This document shows, piece after piece, positions 12,155-23,843 of a stretch of 64,000 nt of DNA (position 1 is its first letter; every line of letters begins with the position of its first letter). Origin of the DNA: Neurospora intermedia (lineage: Eukaryota > Ascomycota > Sordariomycetes > Sordariales > Sordariaceae); assembly GCA_037102815.1 (NCBI GenBank), contig BTPP01000004.1, forward strand, positions 2,604,001-2,668,000, written 5' to 3'. A program made the translations under genes and the position numbers. The notes under the pieces were generated by a model, which did no database searches, was not told the origin of the DNA, and saw only the letters and a list, made by a program, of their open reading frames with translations.

Positions 12155-15073
12155 TCAGCGCAAACCGAAGCGCGATCCGAAGTTAGCGAGCGGCGCAGCG
12201 GCTCGGCTCGTAGTGGTACTCTCAATTCCCAAAGTGAGCCTACAATAATGGGGAAAGAGGAGCATACGGTTAGTACATTATTAATGAATCATCTCTCAGG
12301 TGACAGACGGGCAGAGTGGAGGTGACGGGGGAAGATGCTGCGCATCGGCAAACTCACTTTTCCAATAATATCGGCCCGTTCATGGCATCCACACGACCGT
12401 ACTTCTTGTTCCTCGTAGAAATGTCGAAGAACTCGTCGTGGTTATCCGATTGCATGAGCGCGATTGTCTGCTGAAGTTCGTCTAGGTTCTGCTCAAGCAT
12501 AGGGGCATTTTCGAGGTTGGCGACGAAGGCAGAGAGGTGCTGCACGTCCATGGCCATGGCAGCAACAGCGTTGGCGTTGATTTTCTTGACGTCTGGGGAT
12601 AGCGGTAGAGCCTGTTCAGATGAGCGACATCGTATTAGCACGGTTTCAGGAGGAGTGAGGACTGCAAAACTTTCATGAGGGAAAGGGGTCAAAGTTCGGA
12701 AGGTGAATGAGGTAGTAGCTTACCAGAATCTTGTTGGCAGCGTGGCTAAGGGCGTCAAAGTAGATGAGCTCCTTGATTTCTCGAGGCAGACCAAGAAGGG
12801 TGGAACCCATTATGTTCTCGAGATACCTCGTCAAAGTCTGCATGTAATTACTAGGTTCAGTGGGCTTAGACGGAGTCATCCTGTTGCGATGGTCAGTAGG
12901 CAGAAAGTCGCGCGGAGCGGTAAGTCGAACGTACCAGTTGTAGTCAGAGGTGTCGACAAGGTCGTCGATCTTGGAGTTGACAAGCTCGAAGATGCGCTTC
13001 TCGGCTGTCTTCTTATTGCTCCTAAACTCTTCGGTTGATTTGAGAGAGACAGGCCCGCCTGCGGACGTGGACGATCGTGCGCGAATTAGTTCCTGCTCCA
13101 GTTGGTGGCAAGCTTCTTCGAAGTGTTCGAGGTTGATCAAGATTTGAACGATCTGACCCAAATATTGGGAGTTTAGGCGTTCCACGAGGGTCCGGCAGAC
13201 CTTCTCGGTCAACAGCTCGTCCAGTGACTGCCAATGGCGTTAGATCTCGACACCATAAGAATGAAATATGAAGGAGTAAAATGGCTACCTTTCTGAGTGT
13301 TTCATCAACAATATTGGGATGTTGGAAATGATCATTAGAGAAGAAGTAGAACTGATTCAGGAAATTCCTAATGTCAATGCAGCAGAGGGGATACATTTGT
13401 GAAAAGGGAAGGACACAAGGGAACCTGATCTCGTGTTAGTACAGAAGCTCAGTTGCAAAGCAGGTGATAGGTGACATACGTGAGCTCTTCTGGAGCTTTC
13501 TCCTCGGTATACCAACTGACTTTGAGGACCTTTTCGTACTCCTCGGCGTTGTTGATTTGCATGGGCATGTAATCGTCGGTTGAGACAATCTCTTGAAAGT
13601 CATCGCTGAATCTGCGCTTGAGAAGCTCGGCATACTTGTAGAAGAGGGTTAACTGGAAGTTGTTCAACGTGGAAACGGAGTAATTCCAGCTCTGCGAAAA
13701 CAAGTTAGCGTCCCGAAGACTTTGACAGCACAAAACTACTCACCTCCATTGTCTGGATGAACAGCGCAATATCCCCCTTGATTTTCAGAAGCAGTTCAGC
13801 ATTGTCCACATCTGTGAGCGATCTTGAGATGAGGCGGATGGCAGTCTGGCACATGGAATCCCACAACTCGTCAACTTCGACTGTAGATCGCAGTTGCGGA
13901 GCACGCTGTATCGTTGCTTTTTCAATCACGGCGAACCCGGTGATTTGCTCCAGAAGATCACGAAGTGAGTTTTCTTCCTCGTCAGATGACAAATTTACAG
14001 AACTCGGCATGAGGAGTTCCTTTTGTTGACGCCGAGTGGCCGCATACTCGGCACGGAATTTGTCGATTTGACCCAGCGCCTCGTGAATATGAAGCGCTTC
14101 ATGTAGTGGTGTAAAGTCGACCTGGACTTCTTCGTTATCGAGGACATCAAACTCATCACTCTCGTCGAAAACCAGCTCGATCGCAGAGTTCAGTTTGAAG
14201 TGACCCAGGTATGGGTTTTGTTCGGCACGTTCTCGCTGACGGTCCAGCCGCTGCCTTGTGCCAAAGAAAGCAACCTCGCCAAGAAACTGTGAGGTCTCAC
14301 GAATGCGATACAGCCAAGTGTTCAAATCGGTCATGACAGCCTCAGAAATGGTTTTCCGCGAAGCAGGAATGGACTTCTGTATCAAATCGGCCAGCCGGTA
14401 CTGGGTGGCATACTTGTTCTGGATGATGGGTACTAGGTATTCGTTCTGCAGATCCTCCAGCGATTTGAGCGCGCCATAGTACTTCTTCTTGCGAATCAGG
14501 TCATGGGCGTTGTTGACAGCATGCATGATCTTGAGCGACTCCCTGAGCGCATCGGAGACGTCGGTGATGTTCTGGCGGACGCGGCGTGTATCGACCAATG
14601 CCTGTTTCTGCTCCGCCAACTTTTCGGTACTTGCTTGGATCGACTGGTTTAAATCGAGAATTTCGGCAGTCAGGGCCACAGTCTCCTCGCGTATCGTTTG
14701 TAGTTGGCTGACAGAACCAAGGAACTCTTCGTGTTGCGTCAAGCCGATCCGTTCGATGTCGCCCTCCCGCTCTTCTGCATACTGGGAAAGGCTCTGTACG
14801 AGCGTTGCTGTTCGGCCGCTTGCTGTCGCATCTTTGAGGACAGGAATGAGCTGATCGATGAAGTCGGAGTCGGACGGTGTGAGAATAATCTAATTCCATG
14901 TCAGTTATTACTGGGTCAACTCCGACATAGACGTTCAACGGGGGCCACGCCAGCCATGGATGGTGTTGCGCAATGATGTATGCTCGCAATGTATGTTGCG
15001 CCAACGATGACGGCGCTCGTACCTGGTCGACAGCGGAGTCGTAGTCGTCCCACGTTTGCACTTTTCTGGGCAT
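12155..15073 (-). CDS. sec15: Exocyst complex component Sec15
   Basis: Subunit of the octameric exocyst, which tethers secretory vesicles at the hyphal tip; Sec15 binds the Rab GTPase Sec4 in yeast. Eight exons on the minus strand: 15073-15023, 14889-13744, 13691-13480, 13424-13289, 13227-12935, 12880-12724, 12611-12358 and 12239-12155, giving 777 residues. The N-terminal half carries coiled coil (LDLNQSIQASTEKLAEQKQA) and IRKKKYYGALKSLEDLQNEY. The family's most recognisable block is MYPLCCIDIRNFLNQFYFFS, followed by PNIVDETLRKSLDELLTEKV. The last exon was placed by a TACTAAC branch site and TTGTAG acceptor, and ends LANFGSRFGLR. The last donor, GTGAGT, overlaps an in-frame TGA, so intron retention would stop the protein at once. 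Confidence 0.92.
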
Positions 15074-17057
15074 CTTGACCGGGAACCCAAATGCGCCAGT
15101 CGAGTCTTACATGGGTTTCCGAAACTGACGATGTTCACACGAATTGTCGTGGAAACTTGAGAAGAAAGGGTCCTGGGCTTATTCGTAGCCTAGCCGTCGA
15201 GGTACCTTTCCACTTCCCGCTACGCCGCACTCCAGGGATGAGGAATGGGGGGAGCTCCACGGTGCAGCCCACTGTTGGTGGTAGTGGTGGTCCAAGCGTT
15301 GAGATTCAACGTCGATGCCATTTACCCCTGGCAGGCATCTCGACGGGAAACAGCGCTGTGTGTCAGTTTCTGCACTTCATCTCCTAGGTGTCCTAATGTA
15401 CAATTCGCGGGGCAAGCAGAAGTTCTTGATATAATTGTTATTACGTAGAGGTAGTATTCTTCAGCGTCAAGAGGAAATCTAGAGTTGTAACATGACAGAT
15501 TCAGAAGGGAGGGACTTCTGGATGTTATTCTAGTGTACACTGCTAGTAGGTAGTGGTCTCCATACCCCTGATGAGCCAGGGGCGAGTGAGCCCAGGCAGC
15601 TGATGACAGCTGGCCATGTTCCTCTGCCACCTCTTTTTAACGACATCTGACTTCACGGCAGTCCAGGAGGTCGATTGCCAACTAGTTGAGCGTTTACGTC
15701 GTGAATATGGTTTGATATGAGCAGCCTCGACGTTCATTACAATCCCAAGACATTACTGGCAACAGTTCGCTCTCTTGTTCATGCCGTGGAGCTGTGCTTC
15801 TGCGATGGATGGGTGATGCGGACTGACTCCACACGATTTGCATTGACTACTTGTATGCCCGATGGCTGCAATCGCTTCCACAGATGAATAGTGTACGCTT
15901 GTCGTTGTGGCTGACACTCGTCGATTCCCAGCTTGTCTTCTCTCCTTCTGAGCTCTGATGATAGGTGATGCGGAAAGCACGTCTGTATATGCATGACGAC
16001 ATGACCGAGATAACTGTCTTCAACCCGTAACAATAAGTACCTCTAGTACTGTATGTTTGCCGCTTTGCACTTTCCCATCTAACTTCGTTGGTGGAGTTGG
16101 CGCGCTCTAGGCGAGCAGGCACATGGTGACAGACTCAGCACTACCTTCCTGATGCTGACACTTCTTTCCTATTCTTCCAGGTCGACTTCCTCCACTACCG
16201 GTACCGCAGCTTTCCGGTGATATGGTGGTTCTGGCTTCGGTCATGACGGACTCACGCCATGTAAATCGAGGAAGTCACCCATGCAGGGTGGCTCATGCTG
16301 CGCAGTCACGAACAAGGACACCATCCCTTCACCCTTCAGCGATGGAAACCGCATTGTCGAGATGCTTAATTTGGCCACTGGACCTCTATTCTTTGTCGGC
16401 AACATAATTCAGAAACACCTCTACGGACTGGGGATGTCGTGGGGCTGCAAGCCAACCTACAAGACCAGGTAACTTCCCGAGGAAAATGCCTTTGAGATTA
16501 CCATTTCTCATTCGTAAACAAACCCTCATCACTAGCTTTTGTGCCATCCTTTGCGGTTCGGTACAAAATGTCAGATTGGCGCCATTGAATATGTGTCGGT
16601 ACCGACGGGATGAAAGAGTGAAGGTGACCAACGGTCGGTGCAGTCGGTGCAGACCCCTCCCGCCTTCCTTCTTCTGCCACTACTTCTTCCCCCCAGCAAA
16701 ACTTTTGAAAATTACTCCCTCCCTCGCACCTTCCGCTCCTGCAGTCCATCACCATCGTCAATCTCGATCACTTCCCTTCCTTGGGTGCAGACTTTTTTTT
16801 GGAGAGTCTTCTTGTCTTTCCCCTCGAGGCGGGTTTTGGATTGCCTTTCCCTTTTTACCAGCGTCTATCCTCACTCCCACTCTCGCTCTCTCGTTTTCCT
16901 GGAAAGTTTTCTTGTTTTTAGGCCTTGAAACTCAACAGGTGAGGTCCCATCTGCCGTTCATTCTTTCGTTGCGGTCCTCTTGTGGCGAAACAACACCAGC
17001 GCGTCGACAGTCTTGAGAATTACGAAGACGCCATAACTCCCATTCCTGCATCACACC
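15074..17057. other. Long divergent region between sec15 and the Mei2-like gene
   Basis: Nearly 2 kb without a supportable gene. The last ~400 bp (16650-17040) is strongly CT-rich (CCCTCCCGCC, CTTCTTCCCC and similar), which suggests the transcript leader of the Mei2-like gene. Such a long upstream region fits a regulated gene, but no specific site is identified. Confidence 0.45.
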
Positions 17058-19755
17058 ATGGCGCAGGCACGAGACATGGGATTCAACCCCTCCTCACCTC
17101 TCTCGTCGAGCGGCTGTGCCGACTCGTACAACCATGAAGGAACTCCGGATACCCGATTGACTGCGTTCTCACCGGATGACAACTCGGCGGGATCCAACAA
17201 GCTTCTCAATCGGACTCTGACCCTCAGTACCGCCACCGCCCAGGATGCACATTCTCACCGTTTCCATTCGCACACCTCATCCGACGGCTACTCTGTAGCC
17301 CCAGCCAGCGGCTCCGACAAGGACCCCTTTGTTTCCACCTCGTCCATCTCCAAGCAGGACCAGAAACTGTCACCTACGGCCTCCTCATTTCTTCCTGTCT
17401 CCGTTTCTGGCCCCCTGGTTGCCCACGGATCTGTCAACGGGCCCCAGAATGGAATGCAAGGCTTACTGAACACCGTACAGCCGTCCTATGCCCAACAGGA
17501 CAGCCCCAAGGCCGCAGACAAGCTCAGTACTGACCTCAATATCTCCCGTTACCTTGTCTTTTATTCGTCTCAGCCGATTAGGATCGCTGGCGTTGAGGAG
17601 TATCTCCGGGTATGTGTCTTGGCCTCTTTACCTCACACTCACATTGCCATTACAAGCAGTATGTAACTGACATACCTTCACAGAAGCTGGAGAGACTTGG
17701 TTCGCCTGTGCAGGGCAAACACCATGCCGTCCAAGAGGGAGCCAGAGTCTTGCTTCGTCTGACAGACATCCGTGATGCTCGCAAAGTTCACGACAATGTT
17801 CAGCTAGGCAATCCGGATTGGCGTGCAACCTACATTGCGCCAGTTGACTTTTTCCACGTAGGTCTTCTATGCACGCGCATGTCAAGTTCATGACTAACTT
17901 GTTCAAACAGTTTGCATCTCCGGGTGCTTCGGTCGACCCAGTCTCTGAAGGGCAACTCCTGGTTCTCGCCTTTCCGGGTTCGGGTTACGCTTTTCCCTAT
18001 GCCCAGTCTCAGGTGGAGGCAATCGTCTACAACTTTCTTCGGGATGAGGGGGAGTTGTTTGCTTTCCAGCGTCTGACTGATTCAACCCAAGGTCTCTTCA
18101 AGGCCATTGTGGAGTTCTCTGATGTCGACGTGGCCGTTGCCGTTGTTTCCAAGTTCAACGGTTTCACTGTCAATGTGAGCTACTACAGCCATTTCTCGGT
18201 TGATTTACGGGATACGCTGACATTCAATGCTACAGGGTATTCAGTTACTGCTGACTTTGTGCCAGCCGGACACGCCAGCTCTGGGTCTCGCATCCGCGGA
18301 TGCCTATAACAATCCTCCCCGACCCCAGGTGCAAGATATCACCAACATGTTCCAGAACATGAGTGTTGCCAGAACCCCCCAGTCAACCCGTCCTCTGGTT
18401 GGCGGTGGACGCGTCACTCAATCGCCTGCCAGCATTTCCGTTCCCCAGCAGCAGATTGCTATGTATCCGGTGGTTTACCAAACTCCCATCAACAGTGGTA
18501 ACCGCTATGTACTCGATCAGACCCCTACTCGCGACCATAGCGTTGCACCTCTGACTCCTCTGACGCCAATCAGTGGTGGCCTCTCTGTGATGAGTTCCTC
18601 CATCTACACGCCGCCCGCGACGCCAATGGCCATGCAGCATGACTATACCAGTCCTCGGAGCATGCAGCAATTTGGACGACCGGATGGCCGTCGCCAGAAC
18701 GCCATGCGGGTCTCCAGATCGCCGTACCACAACGCGGCCGGACATCATAACCATGTTGATGTTAACCGTATTCGGGAGGGTATCGACGTCAGGACTACGG
18801 TAAGTGATTTCAAGACTCGATGAAGCAAATGGAACTAACCTCACAGATCATGCTTCGCAACATTCCCAACAAGGTCGATCAGGCCATGCTCAAACGAATC
18901 ATTGACGAGTCAAGCTGGGGCAAGTACGATTTTATGTACTTGCGTATTGACTTTGCCAATGACTGCAAGTAGGTTATTGCCCACTTCTTCTCATGCGAAC
19001 ATTTGCTGATCTGTTAGCGTCGGATATGCGTTCATCAATTTTGTCGATGTAAGTTTCCTCCATTGCAAAACCCAAACTTAGTGCATTGATAGCTGACAAC
19101 CCCAAAGCCCTTGGATATCGTCGACGTAAGTGCCATACTCTGCATTGCCGTATCAGAGCTAACACATTATGCAGTTTGTCAATACCCGGGGCAATCAGCG
19201 CTGGAACTGCTTCAAGAGTGATAAGGTTGCGGAGATATCATATGCCAGTAAGTTTAGCCGCACACGTCCCAAGAAACCCATGTTGATCTTGCGAAGCCAT
19301 CCAGGGAAAGGATTGCCTTGTTCAGAAGTTCCGCAACAGCTCAGTCATGCTCGAGGCGCCTCACTATCGACCTAAGGTGAGAAAAAAAAAAAAACTCCTA
19401 CTCTGTTGGCGGTTGAATGGTCACTAACCTTCGTAGCTGTATTTCACCTCCAACGGACCCAGACCTGATTTAGCTGGACAAGAAGAGCCATTCCCTGAAC
19501 CGGATAATCAGTCCAAGATGAAGCGCAGCTGTGAGAATGCTGAGCATGTCGGTAGGTTGCGATTTGTGACTCATAGATGAACGAATGTCACTTACACATG
19601 TATCAGGTCTGTTTACTCCGAACGCGGGTCAACACTTCCGCGATGAGCAGCGTCGTCGTCGCTCACAGTACGATCGTGGTACCAGACTTGCGGCTCTGGA
19701 GGAGTACGACTACGACACTCAGACCCAACCGCAGGCCATCTACCCCGCTCAGTGA
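17058..19755 (+). CDS. Mei2-like RNA-binding protein with C-terminal RRM
   Basis: Member of the Mei2 family, whose S. pombe founder binds meiRNA and turns on meiosis. Eleven exons: 17058-17609, 17684-17857, 17911-18174, 18236-18799, 18847-18968, 19018-19048, 19108-19125, 19175-19247, 19297-19376, 19437-19551 and 19607-19755, giving 713 residues. The hallmark Mei2 C-terminal RRM starts at about residue 517: TTIMLRNIPNKVDQAMLKRI (RNP2), YDFMYLRIDFANDCNVGYAF, GYAFINF (RNP1), WNCFKSDKVAEISYATIQGK and VQKFRNSSVM. Two weaker RRM-like segments precede it (about 170-330), then a Pro/Ser/Thr-rich linker (LTPLTPISGG, SIYTPPATPM). The RRM is split over five exons, one of only 18 nt. Function in this species (meiosis or conidiation) is inferred from the family only. 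Confidence 0.9.
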
Positions 19756-20540
19756 CTGATGGCTGTGAGCTAAAGTTGCTGTAAGCGTGCAAGCAGCACC
19801 GAGCTTCAATATCGTCAGACAATACATACAGACGTGGCTCGAGACCATCTTTCCGCGCGATACATACATACGATATTTGACTTTCTGCAATATCCGACAG
19901 TTTATGAGAAGGTGTGGAAAATTTGGCATGGAATGGCCGTTTTGAGATCGGTGGTCAGCTTTTTGACAGCTTTGTCAGATTTCGGAAAGCCACATGGAGA
20001 AAATCAGAAAAAGAATAGCATCATTTTGTGCATCATGGGTTCTTGTTGGTTTGAGGGAAACGGCGAAAAGGCGGGTTTGAACGGTATATCGGCGGGAACC
20101 AGATTGGACTATGCCAAAGGGGTCATTGAAGGCCACGGCGGTCTAGGAAAGATGGTTGGCCCATGCCCGGATTGCCTGTTTTGAGAGATTGTGATGGAGA
20201 GTTGGTCCCAAGGGGCGATCAGTAATGTGTATTTTAGACCACAGTATACGGGTTAGGAGCGTACTGTGGTCGCGAGCAAAAGTAAAAACCCCCCTGTCAG
20301 GTACTTTTTTGCACGGACACTATGCGTTTAGTACCTACCCCACCTAATTAAACTTACCCATCACACCAAGTAATGGACAGTTGATCCTCTTGGGAGAAAT
20401 TGGAGTCCACATTGTGTTCATTTGGTATCAGCACCCACTTCAAGTCACCAGCAACTTGTGTTGTTCATCTTTGCTCAAACGTATATTTTGCTATGGACTT
20501 GCTGGCTTGCATGATCTCGCTAAAACCCGACCACCAGGCA
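19756..20540. other. Convergent 3' region between the Mei2-like gene and slp1
   Basis: About 785 bp between converging genes. Open frames here have no family resemblance. It contains a perfect 10-bp inverted repeat at 20237-20271 (separate entry). Confidence 0.5.
20237..20271. repeat. Perfect 10-bp inverted repeat with 15-nt loop
   Basis: GACCACAGTA at 20237-20246 is the exact reverse complement of TACTGTGGTC at 20262-20271. It lies between two convergent genes, so an RNA hairpin in a 3' UTR or transcription-end region is possible. Function is not shown. Confidence 0.6.
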
Positions 20541-23500
20541 TTATGTTATTATGAACTTGGAAGTTTCTGGTACAGCGGGCAATGGCTTCACGGTCTCTGA
20601 GCCAAGGTGAGTACGTGAAGGCCTGGCTCGGGGCCGTAGTGTTTGCTGCTGTTGATACTCAATGGAATCCACCGGCATCAGACCAATATCGTCTTCCTCA
20701 ATCCTCTCGCTACTTTCTTCGGCGGAGTTAGAACGAACAGGTACGTTCGTATCTCCGTTGTAGTTAGGCTCGGTGCTTTCTTGATATATTTCTGATGTTC
20801 TCTCTTGCGTCAACCCGCCAGACTCGAATTCAGACGATGAAGGCCGAGACGACTCCTCCTGATCTGGGACGCATTCGGGCTCGGGTGCAAACGACGACTG
20901 CGTATACAGCTGTGAATTACCATCGGCATCCTCTGCAGCCAGAATCTCGTCTATAGTCGTTGATGTTTGCCGGATTGGCGATGTGTGAACAAGTGGGGTC
21001 CCTTCCCTGCTATCATACTCGGAGGTGGGAGTGAGCGGGAGAGCTTTGTCGTTGTTGCGTGGGTAAGCATATGAGTGTTGCTGTGTCTGTAACATGTGTT
21101 GATGTTGGCGTTGCCCGAGGTTATGATTATCATTCGGATGAAGCTGCTGCTTATTGCGTTGTTGTGCTGCCGCGATATCAACACCCGTGCTTGATCCCAC
21201 GGCATCTGCATCCTCGCCCGAGCCCGAACGTGCTTCTGCTGCTGCTGCCGCTGCCGTCACTTGCTGTTGTACCCCAGACGTTGACACTGTCGCGGAAAAA
21301 GGAAACGGACTACTCATTCCCATACTCATGCTCATGTTGCTGATCCATCCCGAACCAGGTTTCATCGATCGTCGCTGGACGGCCTGAATGGGGGAATCAA
21401 ACCAACCTCCCCCTCCCCCTCCTCCGCCTCTTGAACCAGGCCTGCCCCCTGTTCCTCCATTACTGTTCAACGCAATACCCCCGCCGCCATTACCGCCGCC
21501 ACCACCACCACCACCACCAGTCCTATTGAAGATAACCAATATCAAACAACTCAACAACAACACGCTCTGCAAAATCGCCATCCTCTTCTGAAACACCACC
21601 TCATCCGCCAACACGTTCAACCGTCCACTGAGCGCCACCACTTCGCGCTCCGTCTGCTCCCGCTGCGTCTCCAAAGCAATTACTGTGCTCTGCCAGATCT
21701 GGTCGTACTGCTGCCGCACGTTGCGCAATTCTGTTAATACCGTCTTGTTGAGCGTGTCCAAAAAGGTGTCGACGCGCGTGAGCTGGCGCCGCTCGAGTTT
21801 GGAGAGAACGTCTTGCAGGAAACGCGACTGTTGCTCGATGTATTGGAGGGAGAGCGAGGTGTTGGATTCTAGGTGCGTGAGGCGTTTGTGAACTGTTTTG
21901 AAGAAGGATTCTTGGACGGTAGGTGAAGGGGGGGCGGAGGAGGTCGGTGAGCCACCGTGACCGGCGCCGGAGGCGGGTTTTCGCGGCGGTTGGGTGTTTT
22001 TGTTGTTTTGGCTGCTGTTGTTAACGGGACTGCCGCCGGTACCGGCGCTGGCGCTGGCGTTGTTGCCGTTGTCTTTGCTGTCGCTACGGCCTGTGGTGCC
22101 GGCTGTGCTGTTGCTGCTGCCAGAGGGCTTCGCGGCGGGAGAGACTGAAGGGGCGGTCTCATTGCTGGCGGTATTAGAACGAGATAGGGGGACCTTGTTG
22201 CTGGGAGAGCCCGTCATGGTGCCGCTTACTTGAGGCGGTACAGAAGTGTGGGAGGCAGCAGAGCTGGCGGGTTGGGCCTTGGCTATTTCCTGAGGTTTGG
22301 ATGCTGCTGAAGAAGCCTTGGGCACTGAAGTCTCGTGCACAGCGCTTCCGGTTGAGGCCTGCTCCTTGGCCGTATCGGAGTTTGTACCCTGTTTGTTGTC
22401 TGCTTCGGGCGAGATGGCAGTGGATTGACCAGTCGTTCGCGAACGCAAGTCGCAAATTTCAAGAGAAAAGTCACGATAGAATACGGGTTTCCAGGGCGTG
22501 AAGCCGAGCTCCGCGACCTGGACAGGCTCGGTCTCCTGATGTGTCTCTTCTTCTAGTTCGGTGACAGGACTGGGCGCCGGCTCACTCGCAGCACTCGGTT
22601 GTTCAACTTGAGAAACCGGCTGCTCAGGTTCAGGAGTCTGCGGTAACTGCTCCTGCACTGGGGGAGCTTCGATAGTCTCCTGTTCATCATCGTGCCTATC
22701 ATCCGGCTCCTTCCATGTATCCAGCATCCTGGTTCCATGGACTCTGAGTAGCGATACAGGGCAGTAATACTCATTTCCGTAATGGCTGAGGAACTCGATC
22801 CGGATATACTTGGTGTAAATCTGAGGATGTTCCACCGAGAAGGCCTGAATATCCCTCGAGTTCCTCGCCTCAAACGTTCCCAGCTCAACCCACTTGTCCA
22901 GCTTGACGGGGTAGCGGTCACTCACGCTGACCTTGAACTGGCGGATCATGCTCGAGAAGAACTCAAAGTTTGCCAGGACCACCGTGTCAACGAGGATATC
23001 GTCACTCAGCTGGACAATGACAAACTTGCTCTTGGCATGACATTCGAGGAGCATGTACGAGTCTTTGTTTTCGACGAGAATGGCTTTGGCGTTCTTGGCC
23101 CCAGGGCTTGTCTTCTTGACAATAGCACCGGCGTCGAAGGAGGAGTACGAAAAGCGCTCCTTGCATGTCTTTCCGGCGTCCTTGCTACGATAGTATTGCG
23201 TTTTGCCGTCATCGTGGACGACTTGGTCGTCCGTTCTGGCTTTGTCGCTGCCGTAATCGGTCGAGGGGTCACCCGAGGGTGAAGAGGTCAGTTCCGAGAC
23301 TTTTTCCGAGAGGGCGTCGAAGTTTAGGGGGTTTTCGCCGTCGTCTCCTGGCCGGTGGCTGTCGGTATCGCTGCTGGGGCCGTTCTGGTCATGCTCGCCG
23401 CCGGTTCTCTGCTGTGCCGGCTGCTTCTGCCCGCCCTTGGTGTTGGCAGGGTCGCCAGACTTGCGCAGCATCATCTCCTTCCATTCTTCAAACGACATGA

Positions 23501-23843
23501 AAGTGCTAGCCGCCAAGTCCTCATCCTCCTGTTCCTCCTTTGTCTGCTCCTGTGTGTGTTCCGCCGAAGGCTTGGGCTGGTCCGGATGTTGCTGCTGAGT
23601 CTCGTTCGCTTGCGCCGGCGCTGCGGTTTCGTTACTGGCGACCTCAGAAGAGGTGGTGTCGGCGGCGACTGCGCTCGTAACGGCAGTTGGGGTCGTCCAC
23701 GCAGTACGAAGACATTGTTGCGGTAGGGTATGGGTGATGTAGTTGACAGTTCTCGATTCACATACCGATGCTGGTTCTGGGAGTGCCGCTGCAACTGCGT
23801 GGAGACACAGCAAGCCCAGGAAAAGAGTTGGTGGGGTGCGCAT
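20541..23843 (-). CDS. slp1: SUN-domain ER membrane protein, Slp1/OPT family
   Basis: Single-exon gene of 1100 residues. Yeast Slp1 works with Emp65 in the ER to protect soluble and membrane clients from degradation; plant and animal relatives are the OPT/SUCO proteins. A signal peptide (MRTPPTLFLGLLCLHAVAAA) opens the protein. An acidic Thr/Gln-rich stretch follows, with the family motif STFMSFEEWKEM near residue 115. The SUN-like domain lies at about 231-371 (FSYSSFDAGAIVKKTSPGAK, DTVVLANFEFFSSMIRQFKV, YTKYIRIEFLSHYGNEYYCP). A Pro/Ser/Asn-rich linker and a coiled coil (650-745) lead to one membrane segment at about 753-773 (LQSVLLLSCLILVIF). Beyond it come glycine runs and a long, disordered, probably cytosolic tail. 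The ATG at 23843 is chosen because it begins the signal peptide; the frame extends upstream only through non-ATG codons. Confidence 0.9.
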   Translation of the reverse strand: MRTPPTLFLGLLCLHAVAAALPEPASVCESRTVNYITHTLPQQCLRTAWTTPTAVTSAVAADTTSSEVASNETAAPAQANETQQQHPDQPKPSAEHTQEQTKEEQEDEDLAASTFMSFEEWKEMMLRKSGDPANTKGGQKQPAQQRTGGEHDQNGPSSDTDSHRPGDDGENPLNFDALSEKVSELTSSPSGDPSTDYGSDKARTDDQVVHDDGKTQYYRSKDAGKTCKERFSYSSFDAGAIVKKTSPGAKNAKAILVENKDSYMLLECHAKSKFVIVQLSDDILVDTVVLANFEFFSSMIRQFKVSVSDRYPVKLDKWVELGTFEARNSRDIQAFSVEHPQIYTKYIRIEFLSHYGNEYYCPVSLLRVHGTRMLDTWKEPDDRHDDEQETIEAPPVQEQLPQTPEPEQPVSQVEQPSAASEPAPSPVTELEEETHQETEPVQVAELGFTPWKPVFYRDFSLEICDLRSRTTGQSTAISPEADNKQGTNSDTAKEQASTGSAVHETSVPKASSAASKPQEIAKAQPASSAASHTSVPPQVSGTMTGSPSNKVPLSRSNTASNETAPSVSPAAKPSGSSNSTAGTTGRSDSKDNGNNASASAGTGGSPVNNSSQNNKNTQPPRKPASGAGHGGSPTSSAPPSPTVQESFFKTVHKRLTHLESNTSLSLQYIEQQSRFLQDVLSKLERRQLTRVDTFLDTLNKTVLTELRNVRQQYDQIWQSTVIALETQREQTEREVVALSGRLNVLADEVVFQKRMAILQSVLLLSCLILVIFNRTGGGGGGGGGNGGGGIALNSNGGTGGRPGSRGGGGGGGGWFDSPIQAVQRRSMKPGSGWISNMSMSMGMSSPFPFSATVSTSGVQQQVTAAAAAAEARSGSGEDADAVGSSTGVDIAAAQQRNKQQLHPNDNHNLGQRQHQHMLQTQQHSYAYPRNNDKALPLTPTSEYDSREGTPLVHTSPIRQTSTTIDEILAAEDADGNSQLYTQSSFAPEPECVPDQEESSRPSSSEFESGGLTQERTSEIYQESTEPNYNGDTNVPVRSNSAEESSERIEEDDIGLMPVDSIEYQQQQTLRPRARPSRTHLGSETVKPLPAVPETSKFIIT

